Shown here piece by piece: positions 1 to 12,400 of a stretch of 64,000 nucleotides of DNA. The position numbers and the translations under genes were made by a program. Origin of the DNA: Chitinophaga solisilvae (lineage in GTDB: Bacteria; Bacteroidota; Bacteroidia; Chitinophagales; Chitinophagaceae); assembly GCF_009928525.1 (NCBI RefSeq), contig NZ_JAABOK010000016.1, positions 62,001 to 126,000 on the forward strand, read 5' to 3'. Under the pieces are notes generated by a model that ran no database searches, had not been told where the DNA came from, and saw nothing but the letters and a program-made list of their open reading frames with translations. The stretch's first letter is position 1; each line of letters opens with the position of its first letter.

Positions 1-3000
1 TTCTTCCTGATAATCTGCCGCCAGGTATTCACCTAATGCTGTCAGCGTCTGATATTCAAAGAAGAGGGTTTTTGACAGATCTCCGAAAATGTTTGCCAGC
101 TGTTGATTCAGGCGGGTGATGATGAAGGAGTCGATACCATATATTTCCAGCGGAGCGGTAACATCAATCCGGGAAGCGTCCAGCTTGATATCTGCTGCCA
201 GCAACTGCTTCAGCTGGCTGATCGTTTTCTCGCGCAGCAGGGAAGCAGGCACATTTACATTTGCCGTTGCTGCTTTCTGAGCCGGCGCTTTGGCGGCATC
301 GTTATCTGCCGGCGCCTCTGCATGTTGCAGGAACGCCTGCATGGCGGCCAGGTGGCCTTCCCATACCATCAGGTGTTCCTTACCGGTTTGCAGACACCGG
401 TAAAAGGCATGGATGCCTGTATGCCGCTGCAGTGGCACCATACCCGCTTTCTGTTCTATTTGCTTGCGGGTAGCTTCGTCTACTTTCATTCCGCCTTCTT
501 CCCACAGCGGCCAGCTGATAGCCAACGTATGGCCGGAGCGCCGGCCTGCTGCTGCCAGTTCATTACGGTAACGGGCATACGCATCCATGAAAGCGTTGGC
601 CGCAGCATAATCCGACTGCCCGGCATTGCCCATGATACCTGAGCCTGAAGAGAAGAGCACTAAAAAGTCGAGCGGCAGATGCCTGGTGGCTTCATCTATC
701 TGCACCAGTCCTGATACTTTTGGAGAAAATACTTCTTCCAGTTCCCCAATTGTTTTCTTGAAGATGAAATTATCGCGGATAAGCCCTGCACTGTGGATGA
801 TGCCATTTAACCGGCCAAAGGATGACTGTATATCCTGCACGAGCGTAACGGCCTGTTGCGGATCGGCAACGTCTGCCTGTTTATAGTGTATCCTGAAACC
901 GGATGTGGCGAGTGCTGCCAGCTGCTGCGCTTTGGCGGCAGATAATACCGACCGGCCGCACAGCACCAGTGTTACATCCGGTGCTTTCGCGGCTATTTCT
1001 TCTGCAAAGATCCATCCCAGCCCGCCTGCGCCACCGGTGATGAGGTAAACGCCTCCCGGCTTCCAGGGCAACGGAACGTCGCCTTGCGGAACGGACGTTT
1101 CTCTCCAGGCGGCTACGGTGCGTCTGCCGTTTTCATAACGGATATCATTATCTCTGGGATGCTGCGCACATTGCTGCAGACAGGTAACTACACCGTTAGT
1201 ATCTGTGTCCGCTGAAATACTGATCAGCTGACCGATAAACAAAGGGTTTTCCAGGTGAGCGGTTTTAAGAATACCCGCCAGTCCTGCCTGCAATTGCTGC
1301 AACGCATGAGTGCCTACCAGCAGCTGCACCAGTACTTTCTTTCTTGGTTTATTGCTGAGCAGGGATTGTACTGCATTAAACAGGCGTACCGCATGCTGCT
1401 GGTATTGCCTGTCGGTAGCAGCTATATCTCCGGACCATATCTGGCATTGCGCATGCCGCAGCTGCGACATAACAGCTTCGGAGGTAATATTTGTCAGTCC
1501 GCATACGATCACCAGGTGCTGTTCATACTCCGGTGCGGCCACGGCATTATTCCAGGGTTGTTCTTTCCGGTAAGGCTCCAGGAAGAGTGTATCCGTTTCC
1601 GTTAGTATCCTGCGCTCCGGCGTAGTTGTAACTACGGGCGCCGGGGCATCATGCGATACCCAATAGGTTTCTTTTGCGAAGGGATATGCAGGCAGATGTA
1701 CTCTTTGCGGGCGTTGTTCCCCATATAACGGCTGCCAGGATAATTCATATCCCTGGCAATAGAGATCTGCCAGTGCGAGCAGGGTATCCCTGTAGCGCTG
1801 TGCATTGTCCCGTTGCTGAAAGCTGCGCTCCAGCAGGTCGGCAGCATACTGATGCAATGCGGTCTGCATCCGGAAGTCGCGCGCCACTTTGCCGGTGAAC
1901 ACAAACGGCAGCTTTTCATTCCTGCCGGCCTGTTTCCAGCCGTGAACGGCTTCTTCCCTGCTGCTCACCACTACCGCGCAACGGCAGGAAAAATGTTGCC
2001 TGCCTTCCTGCAATGTATAGGCAATGGCAGCCAGGCTGACACCCGCAGTATCCGGGCTTTCCAGGTATGCCACCATATCGCGTATCTTATCGCGCAGCGC
2101 TTCTTCTGTCTTGGCAGACAACGTAAGTACATAAGCCGGTAAATTTTCTGTGGCGACAGCCGCCGGCGTATAACTCTGCACTACCATGTGCGCATTGGTA
2201 CCACTGAAGCCGAATGCGCTGAGGGCGCCTGTCCGCGGGCCATCCCCGGTATTCCAGTGCCGGGCGGCAGTATTCACATAGAAGGGGCTGTCCTTCCATC
2301 TGATATAATCATTTTCAGTATTGAAGTGAAGACTTGCAGGGATCGTTTCATGACGCAATGCCTGCACCAGGCCTACCAGGCTTACCAGTCCGGAAGCCGC
2401 CATAGCATGGCCGAAATTTGTTTTGGAAGATGTCAGCGCGCAGAATTGCTGTTTATCAGTATAGCTTCTGAAAACATCATACAGGGCATTCACTTCCACC
2501 GGGTCCCCCAGCCGGGTGCCCGTGCCATGGGCCACCAGGTAGCTGATGTGTTCCGGATTTATGCTGTAGCGGTTGTACACCTCTTTGAGCAACGCCGTCT
2601 GCGCAACGCCGCTGGGCGCTGTGATACCGTTGGTTTTACCATCGTAATTTACGCCGCTGCCCTTGATTACTGCATATATCGGATCTCCGTCGGCCACTGC
2701 CGCAGACAGGCGTTTCAGCACTACTGCCACAATAGCTTCTCCCGGCACCATACCGTTCGCACGTTTGTCGAACGTATAACATTTTCCTTCGCCGGATAAC
2801 ATGCCAGCCTGTCCCATCCACACAAATGCTTCCGGTACCAGCACCAGGTGAACACCGGCAGCAATGGCCATATCACACTCACCGCTCCGCAGGCTCATAG
2901 AAGCCTGGTGTGCGGCCACTACGCCTGATGAACAGGCAGTGTTTATAGCCAGCACCGGCCCGGTCAGGTTCAGGTGATAAGAGAGCCGCGATGCCAGAAT

Positions 3001-3425
3001 CGCATTGTGATTGGAGGTGATGGCACTTTTCTCGCGGGTCAGCATACCATAATCTCCTTCTTCTACGCCCACGAATACGCCCACCCTTCCCTGGCTGAGC
3101 TGCGAGGTAAGGCATCCGGCATCTTCCAGCGCACTCCAGGCTTCCTGCATCAGCAAGCGCTGACGCGGGTCCATCGTTTCCGCATCACCGGGAGATAATT
3201 CAAAGAACAGCGGATCAAACTCTCTGACACCGGGGATAAAGCCGCCCCATTTGCAATTGGCTTTACCGGGGCCTGCCTGTGGGCCGTCATAGTATTGCCG
3301 CCAGTCGAAGCGTTCTGCCGGAATCTCCGTCACCGCTTCTTTGCCGCCGGATAATATTTCCCACATTTCAGCAATATTCCTGGACTGCGGGAAACGGCCG
3401 CTCATGCCGATAATAGCAATAGGTT
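1..3425 (-). other. Module 16: KS16-KR-ACP, last module in window
   Basis: KS16 has NTACSSG (C4127), VAHGTGT and TNFGH. The KR has TGGAGGLG, FSSGSG, Tyr4902 and the B-type GLIRDN. The ACP reads YGIDSFIITRL (S5062), and the reading frame continues through the window edge, so more domains follow. Confidence 0.84.
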
Positions 3426-6400
3426 CCTGCAGACTGTCAGCCGGTGAGTAAGTTATCTGCTGCTGTGGTACAGATGCCTCAGCTACTGTATTAACAGGCA
3501 TTTCAACGGGAATATCTGCCGGTATCTCTGTTGTATTACGCTGTTCTTTCTTCGTATAGAACTCCTCCATAAAGGTGGTATGTTCTGTAGTAAAAAATTT
3601 CACCAGTTTCTCCAGCGTGGAATAACCAAAGAACAATGCGGGTGTAATATCAAGATTATAATGCTGGGCCAGCGCCTGCGCATATTGTGCCAGGCTGATG
3701 GAGTCGAAGCCAAAATCTGCGAGGTTATCTTTTACATACAGGCTATCCGGAGATATCTGTAACAGATCGCCTGCCAGTGATTTCAGATCATGTTCTACAG
3801 AGGCGGCCAGTGATAATCCGTCTGCCTGTGCTTTTATAGTGGTCTTTACCGAGTCGTTCATGGCAGTTTTGATAGTCTCTTTTGAAACAGTTTTTTCTTG
3901 CTGCTCACCTGTTGTCAAACCGAGAAAGCGGTGTACGCGGGCGGGTTGTCCGGCGATGACCAGGTGTTGTATGCGGGATTGTGTCACTAATTTCCTGAAC
4001 ATCGCAATACCTTCTTCCTGCTCCAGGAATCTTAATCCGCTTGACTTGAGGTACATCTGTGTTGTATCGTCCTCTCCTATCTTCATGCCTTCGCTTTTCC
4101 ATAGCGGCCAGCTGATGACTGCCGTTTTTCCGGGCAGCTGCAGTGAACTACGGTAACGGGCATACGCAATCAGGAAGCGGTTGGCCACTGCATAGTCGCA
4201 GGAACCGAAATCGCCGATGATACCGGCAGAGGAAGAAAAGTAGCATACAAATGCAGGCGACTGATCTTTCAGCAGTTTATCCAGTATAATAGCTCCTGCC
4301 ACCTTGGAGGACAATACTTCGCGGAAACTTTCCGGTGTTTTATCCAGCACGGCTTTATCAGATGAAATTCCGGCTGCGTGTATAACGCCCTCCAGATTAC
4401 CGAAAGCAGCCAGTGCATTGTTCAGGCCTTCCTTCATTGCTGCCTCATCGCTGACATCAGCCTGTATATACTTCACGCGGCTGCCCATCTGCTCCAGCGT
4501 TCTGATGCCTGCCAGCTTCGCCGGGTCCAGCGGTTTACGGCCGGTAAGGATCAGGTTAACGGAGTGCAGTCCGGCAAAGTGCCGGGCAAGCATCAGTCCC
4601 AGTCCGCCACAACCGCCTGTGATGAGGTAAGTGCCACCGGGTTTCACAGTAAGTGCTGCCGTATTTTCCAGGGTAACCGGACGTATGCGGCATACCTCCC
4701 GCTGCGCTCCGGTATAATGTGCGCTTTGCAGTTTTACGCTTTGCAGTTCCCGGCCGCATTGCTGTAACCATTCGGGAAGCGCTGCATTGGCTGCGCTCCG
4801 GAAAACAACCGCCATCTGCAGTTGCGGCATTATCATCCCCAGCGAACGTTCTATACCCATCCATGCTTCCAGGTGCGCGCGTTCCACGCCGTTGTGATAA
4901 AGGCCGGTCAGCAGGCAACGGGCATTTTTCATTTTACTGGCCGACAATGTCTGTAACAGCAACAGCACCGGGATGCTGTCAGTTATATAAGCCGCATTGG
5001 TCAGCGGCCATCCGTACAGTACAGCATCGATATTGCCGGTGTTGCGGATAATGTCATTAAACGCCTGTTCATACGTATGTTTCTCTCCGGGATGCACCTG
5101 GTAATGATGTGCATCATTTTTTCCGTAACCCGTGCCGGGTGCAATGAATACAAGTGTTGCGCCGGCATATGCAGCAACCGGTAATTGCTGTTGTGCAGCT
5201 GCTTCCAGCAGGCATACGATTATACGGGGAACAGCACCAGTTGCAGCCGCCGGTTCCTGCGGCTCCCATGTTTCCTCAAACGTCATCAGCTCATGCTGGT
5301 CTGTATGCGCTGATGAAGAGGGAACAGGAACGGATACCGGTGTTGGTGCCGGCACTTCTGCTACAGGAACCACCGGTGCTGCCGGTGTTACAGGCACTGG
5401 CGGAGCCGGTGGCCTGGTGGCTTCTTCCGGCACCCAGTACGCTTCTCTTGAAAACGGGTAGGTAGGCAGGGATAACCTGGAATAGGCATCTCCGGCATAC
5501 AGTTGTTCAAATGATAACGTATGCCCCTGTACGTAGGCAGCTGCAATGACCGACAGCTGCTTCAGATAGCCGGCGGCATCTGTGTTGTTATCCGCGCAGT
5601 ATTGTATGGCGGCGGCTCCGTCTTTTTCTGAGATCTCCGTTTGTTCATCGTCGGCCGACCAGTATACGCGCGCATCCGTTTCTTCATTGAGCCAGTTGTT
5701 CAGGGCGGTTTTCAGTTCCTGTATATCAGTAGCCACTACAGCCAGGCGATGCAGAAAATGTTTTCTACCCATCAGCATCGTGAAGCTCATATTTCCCAGG
5801 TCAGTATCCGGTGAAGTTTCAGCGTGTGTGCTGATCCGCTGCGCCATTTTGCGCAGCTGCGCAGGTGTATGGGCAGAAAGCATGGTTATATATCCCGGCT
5901 GAACGGTATGTTGACGGAACACTTCCGGAGCTTCTGCGATTACAACATGTGAGTTGGTACCGCTGGCTCCGAAGGAGCTGACAGCAGCGCTACGGGGTAT
6001 GCCGGGTTCAGTTTCCCAGTCTATCAATGATGTGTTTACAAAGAAGGGACTATCATCGAAGCGGATGTTGGCATTGCCCTTCTCGTAATGCAGCGAAGGG
6101 GGTATCTGCCGGTGTTGCAGTGCCAGCAAGGCTTTGATAACGCCTGCCACTCCTGCCGCCATCTGAGTATGCCCTATGTTGGTTTTGATAGAGCCGATGG
6201 CGCAGAACTGCTGTTTGTCTGTATATTTTCTGAAAGCGCGGGAAAGCGCATTGAATTCAATCGGATCTCCGAGACGGGTGCCGGTGCCGTGTGTTTCAAT
6301 GAGCCGGATATGTTCCGGGTTGATGTCAAAGGAATCATATATGGCACATTCCAGCCGCTCCTGTGATTTGGCGCTGGGAGCAGTAATACCGTTGGTAGTG

Positions 6401-9400
6401 CCGTCCTGGTTGATGCCGGAACCGCGGACGATACCATAAATATGATCTCCGTCGGCCACAGCGTCGCTGAGTCTTTTGAGTACCACTACACCGACGCCTT
6501 CGCCAGGTACAAATCCATTGGCCCTGTCATCAAAGGTATAGCAGCAACCGGTGGGCGATAACATGCCCGCCTTGCCGGCTGATTCATACAACCACGGAGA
6601 TGCCTGTACGAAAATGCCTCCTGCCAGCGCCATGGATATTTCGCCCTCCCATAATCCCTGGCAGGCCAGGTGCATGGCCACCAGTGAGCTGGAGCAGGCG
6701 GTATCCACCGCAATAGCAGGTCCCTGCAGATTCAGATAGTAGGCAATACGTGCCGGAATAACAGAAGTCATATTACCCCAGAAGGCCTGTGCCGGTATCT
6801 CCTGGCTGTTCCTGAACAGCTGCTGGTAATCGCCTGCGCCGCAACCGGCGTATACACCGCACAGCATACGTTCCACATGTTTACCTGCATATCCTGCATC
6901 CTCCAGCGCTTTCCAGGATTCCTCCAAGAAGATACGCTGCTGCGGCTCCATGTATTTCGCTTCCTTACCGGAGATGCTGAAGAACAAGGGATCAAATGCG
7001 GCGAGGTCATCGAGGAAGCTGCCATAGTTACAGAAGGATTCGTTTGAATCAGCCATAGCCGAAAGATCCCAGCGACTTACCTTTTCCACGAGGTTAGTCC
7101 CGCGGGACAGATGTTCCCACAGTTCCTCTACGGAATTGGCGCTGCCGAACCTTCCGCTCATACCAATGATGGCAATAGGTTCTCTTACGGAAGAATATGG
7201 CGCTTTGTCTGCCACCGGCGCGGCCTGTGCCTGCACCGGAATCTGCGGAGCAGGCGTCTGCTCCTGCTTCACCGGAGGTACAGGAGCCGGTGCTGCCGCT
7301 GGTTGTACCGGTGGCGCTGCACACGACACCGGTGCTGTTTGCTGCGCGCCCGCAGGAACCGCGCATGCAGGAGCCGCCTCTTTCGGCGATGCTGCAGCGG
7401 CAGCGCTTTTCGCAGATGCACCGGTATTAACGGGCTTATAGGTAGAAGCCAGATAGGATGCCAGCCGGTTCACGGAGCTGTAGTCAAAGAGAATGGTTGT
7501 ATCCAGTGTCACGCCCAGGTTTTCACTGAGCAGCGTCAGGAGTCTTACGCCTGTAATAGAATCCAGTCCGTAATCTGCAAAGGATTCATCTGCATAGATT
7601 TTACCTACCGGTACTTTCAAGGATTCGGAAAGCAGTTGCACAATCATTTCACGGATAGCGCTTTCACTATACTGCGGAAGTTCCTCCACCGGAGCAGCGG
7701 CTGGTTCAATATTTACAACGGGAGCTGCCATCACCGCAGGCTCTTCCGCCGGTATCACTTCTGTGATGACCGCTTCCTGCACGACCACCGGCGCAGGACG
7801 CACGTCCTGATGCTGGTAGGCGATCCAGTAAGATTCCTTTGCAAAGGGATAGGTAGGCAGACTGATTTTACGCGGCCTGCTATTTTCGTACAGGCGGTTC
7901 CAGTCAAAGGGGAATCCTTTTATCCAGAGATCCAGCAGCTTATCATATTTGCCGCGTTGTATCCATTTATCTACCGCTTCCTGCAGTTCTTCATCTTCTG
8001 TGAAAACAGCGAGCGCATCGCGGGTGCTCCTGACGGTTTCCAGGTGACCGCTGCGGAGCAGTTTTTCCAGCTGCTGTTGCAGCTCATCCAATGATGACAC
8101 AATAAAACCGCTGCGCTCTTTCATAGCATCACGGCCTGTTTGCAGCGTATAGGCGATATCCGGCAGATCTGACTCCCGGAATTTCCCTGCCTGCAAGACA
8201 TCAAGCAGCTGACGGGCCTGTTCCTGCAAGGCCTGTGGCGTTACGGCAGACAACAGGATAATAGCCGGATGCGTTGCTGCCGGTTGATATTCATGCGGAG
8301 AAGAAATATATTCTTCTATGACCACATGTGCGTTCACGCCGCCAAATCCAAATGAGCTGATGCCTGCGCGGCGGGGTAATTCAGCGCCGGCGGCATCTTT
8401 CAGGGCTGCCCAGGGTTGTGTTTCGCGGACAATATAAAACGGACTGTTCTCCAGTTCTATATACGGATTGAGTGTTTCGCAATGCAGGCTTTTCACCAGT
8501 GTTTTATGCTGCAGCTGCAACAGTACCTTGATAACGCCTGCTACCCCTGCGGCGAGTTCCAGGTGACCGATATTGCTTTTCACCGTTCCCAGACCGCAAT
8601 GAGGGGCTACGGCTGCACTATGGCCATTCGCCTGATACAGGTCTTTAAATGCGTTTTTCAATGCATTTACTTCAATAGGATCACCCAGGGAGGTGCCGGT
8701 TCCGTGTGTTTCAATATAAGTAACAGTAGCAGGATCGATACCGGCTTTTGTATATGCCGTTTTCAGCAATGCTGTCTGCGCCGCCGGATTGGGCGAAGTA
8801 AGAGAGTTGGCGCGGCCACCGTGATTTTCTGCGGTAGCGCGTATTACGCCATAGATATGATCGCCGTCTGCTTCCGCTGCGCTCAGCTTTTTCAGCAGCA
8901 GTATCCCGATACCTTCCCCGCGCACATAGCCATTAGCCTCATTGGAGAAGGTTTTGCAGCGGCCATCCTTACTGAGCATGCCTGCTTTGCTGAAACTGAT
9001 GTGTGCTTCAGGAGTAATGATCGTATTTACGCCACCGGCAATGGCCATTTCGCAGGAGCCGTTATGGATGCTTTCCACCGCCCGGTGAAGGGCGATCAGT
9101 GAGCTGGAGCAGGCCGTTTCCACCGGTTCGCTGGGACCATGCAGGTCCAGGAAGTAACTGATGCGGTTAGGGCCTACAGAACCTACGGTGCCGGTAGAAG
9201 AAAAGCCTTCTATCACCATTTCGGCAGCGGCGGCCAGCGAACCGTAGTTGCTGCCCATGGTACCAACGAAAATAGCAGTCTGAGATCCGGCTATACGTTG
9301 CGGCGCGTAGCCTGCATCTTCCAGTGCCTTCCACACATACATCATCAGCAGGCGCTGCTGCGGGTCCATCAGTTCTGCTTCTCTCGGTGATATACCAAAA

Positions 9401-12400
9401 AACAGGGGATCGAATTCATCGATTCCATCTATAAAGGCGCCCCATTTTACGTCTGTCTTATTGCCTTCTTTCTGAGGATTGCCGAAATATTCCTGCCAGC
9501 TCCACCGGTTTCCAGGTATTTCGGTAATACAATCTTTTCCTTCCAGCAGGTTATTCCAGAAGGCCGCCGTGTCGGCAGCCATCGGGAACCTGCCGCTCAT
9601 ACCGATTATAGCGATAGGTGATGCCATGTTGTCTGGTTGTTTTTCCTCGGGTTTGGAAATCTCCCTTTTTACGCGGACAGGAATACTATCCGCAGGGGTG
9701 CTGTCTTCCAGCTTACGTTTATCCGTTGCCGTTATTTCTTCTATACCCAGCTGCTGCCGGAGTGTGTCCGGATACTCGCCGACCAGGTAAGTTGCCAGCT
9801 GCTGCAGGGAAGACTGTTCAAAGAAGAGGGTTGGCGTAACGCGTAACCTGAATTGCTGGTTCAGTTTATTGGCCAGTTCGGTGAAGGTGATGGAGTCGAA
9901 CCCGTAATTGCTGAGTGGTTGCTCCGGATGCATGTCCTGCTCCCTTCTCCTGATAATGGCGGCACTTATCTGCTGTAAAGCTGCCAGCACTTTTGTTTTC
10001 AGCGTACGGTTCCCGTCAGCGCCTGACTTTGCCTGCGGCTGCGGCGGCGGTGGCGTGCCAGCGGCAGACAAAGCAGCAATGCTTTCTTTCATCCTGGGCA
10101 CGTTGCCTTCCATCACCATCAGCTGTGTTTTTCCTGAAGCTATGCAACGGTAGAATGCCTGTATACCACTGGCAGCACGCATCGCTTTCATTCCTGTGCT
10201 GGCTGTCATCAACGCTTCGGTACCTTCATGCACCCGCATGCCTCCTGCCTGCCACAGCGGCCAGTTGACAGAAAGGGTGAGGCCATGGCGCTCTCCTGCT
10301 GCCACCAGCTGCTTCCGGTAAGCGACATATGCATCCATAAAGTAATTGGCGGCAGCATAGTCAGCCTGCCCTGCATTTCCACTGATGACTGCTCCTGAAG
10401 AGAAACACAGGAAGAAGTCCAGCGGCAGCGCTTTGGTGGCTATATCCAGGTTAACGGTGCCGGCTACTTTAGGCGCCAGCACTTCCTGCAGCTCTGCGCC
10501 GGTTTTATGAATAATATAGTTATCGCGGTTAACGCCTGCCATATGCAGCACGCCATCCAGGCGGCCGTATGCAGCCAGTATATCCTGTATCAGTGTCATT
10601 GCCTCCTGACGGTTACTGATATCAGCACGGCGGTAGCTGATGGTGGCATTGCCGGTATGCAGGGCATCCAACGTAGCCTGTATATCGCTGTTCAGCCCGG
10701 AACGGCCGGCCAGTATCAGCACCGCTCCTTCTGTACGTTGCAGTATTTCTGCTGCAAACAACTGTCCCAGCCCTCCTGCACCACCGGTCACCAGGTAGAT
10801 ACCTCCGTTCTTCCAGGGCATGACAGATGCCTGTGGAACGGGAACTTCCTTCCAGGCCATCACCCGGCGTTTTCCGTCACTATAACGGATATGATTATAC
10901 GTCGTATCCTGCCTGCAGGCTTTCAGTTGAGCGACGAGCTCCGCACCTGCCGCCGGTGTGGCAATGAGCTGTCCGCGGAAACCGGGATGCTCCAGCTGTG
11001 CGGTCATTAGTATTCCGCAAAGTCCTGACAAAAGCAGGTCTTCTTCCTCATCACCTGTTACTACCTGCAGTAATACTTTATTTTCTGTATGATCTTTAAC
11101 AAGAGATTGTATAGATGATAGCAGCTGCTGTGCATATTTCCCGAAGCGCAGCGCCACCGGCAGTTCAGCATCAGCAAAACTGATACAGGCAGCGCCGGGA
11201 AGCGCGGCGGTGATCTCTGCTGTCTTCACCCCTTCTTTCTCACATAACACCACCAGGTGTTCTGCAAAACCGGCTACTCCATCTGCTATGGCTGCACGAT
11301 CCTCCCAGTAAGGCTCCAGTAACAGGGTTCCGGTGGTATCGTCTGACACGGAATTGCCTACATCACGGAAGGACAGCCCTTTCATCCGCACACATAAGTT
11401 ACCCTGCTCATCATACAGGTGCACGTCCAGCTTCCGGATTTTATCTCCGGCGGCGGCGCCCTGGGTGATGTAGGTCCACATGGCAGATGTACAGCGGCTG
11501 TACACATCCAGTCCGTCAATCGCAAAAGGTAATGCCAGTTTCAATGATGCGTCATCTCCGTCTTTATCATCCTGTAACATTAAACCCAGTGCGGGTGTCA
11601 GGGCAGCGTCGAGCAGTACGGGATGCAGTACAAACTGAGACAGCCCGGATACAACACTATCCGGCAAAACCAGTTTACCCAGTGCGGCTTTTTCTCCGGC
11701 ATATACCATTTGTACTGCCTGATAGGTGCTGCCATGAAAGAAGCCAATGCCGCGGAGTGTCTGATAACATGTTTCCGGCGACAGCTGATGCTGGTTACAT
11801 TGCTGCAATGCAGCTTCAATATCCAGCGGCTGTACGGCGGCCAGCGGCTCTATCCAGGCAAGGCCCTGGCTATGTATGATGACAGGAGCGCCCTCCGCCT
11901 GTTCACTGTAAATCTCAAATGCCACACGGGATTGTTCTTCCCGGAAGAGCCGTATATGTATTTTTACCGGTTCATTACCTGCGACTATCGGCTGCACCCA
12001 GGTGACGTCCTTTAACCGCACATGATGAGAACCGGCATCAGCATTTAAAGCCATGGTGATGGCTGCGTGCGCCATTTCAAAATGTGCCACTCCCGGCAGT
12101 ATTTTCTGTCCGGCTACTACGTGGTCTGCTATAAAAAACTCTGTTCCGTTGAATACACTGGTAAAACGCAACTCTCCGAGGGTAGAGGTATTCTGCTGTA
12201 CCAGCGGATGCAGTGCGGAAGTACCGGCGGTTGCTGCAGGCAATACTTCCGGCAATGGTATCCAGTAGCGCTCTTTGGCAAAAGGATAACCGGGAAGATT
12301 TACCGCCTGTGGCTTTATAGTGTTGTACAGCTGCTGCCAGTCTATATCCGCACCATGCACCCACAGATCCGGGACCTGATGTAGCTGTTGCTGCTGTATC

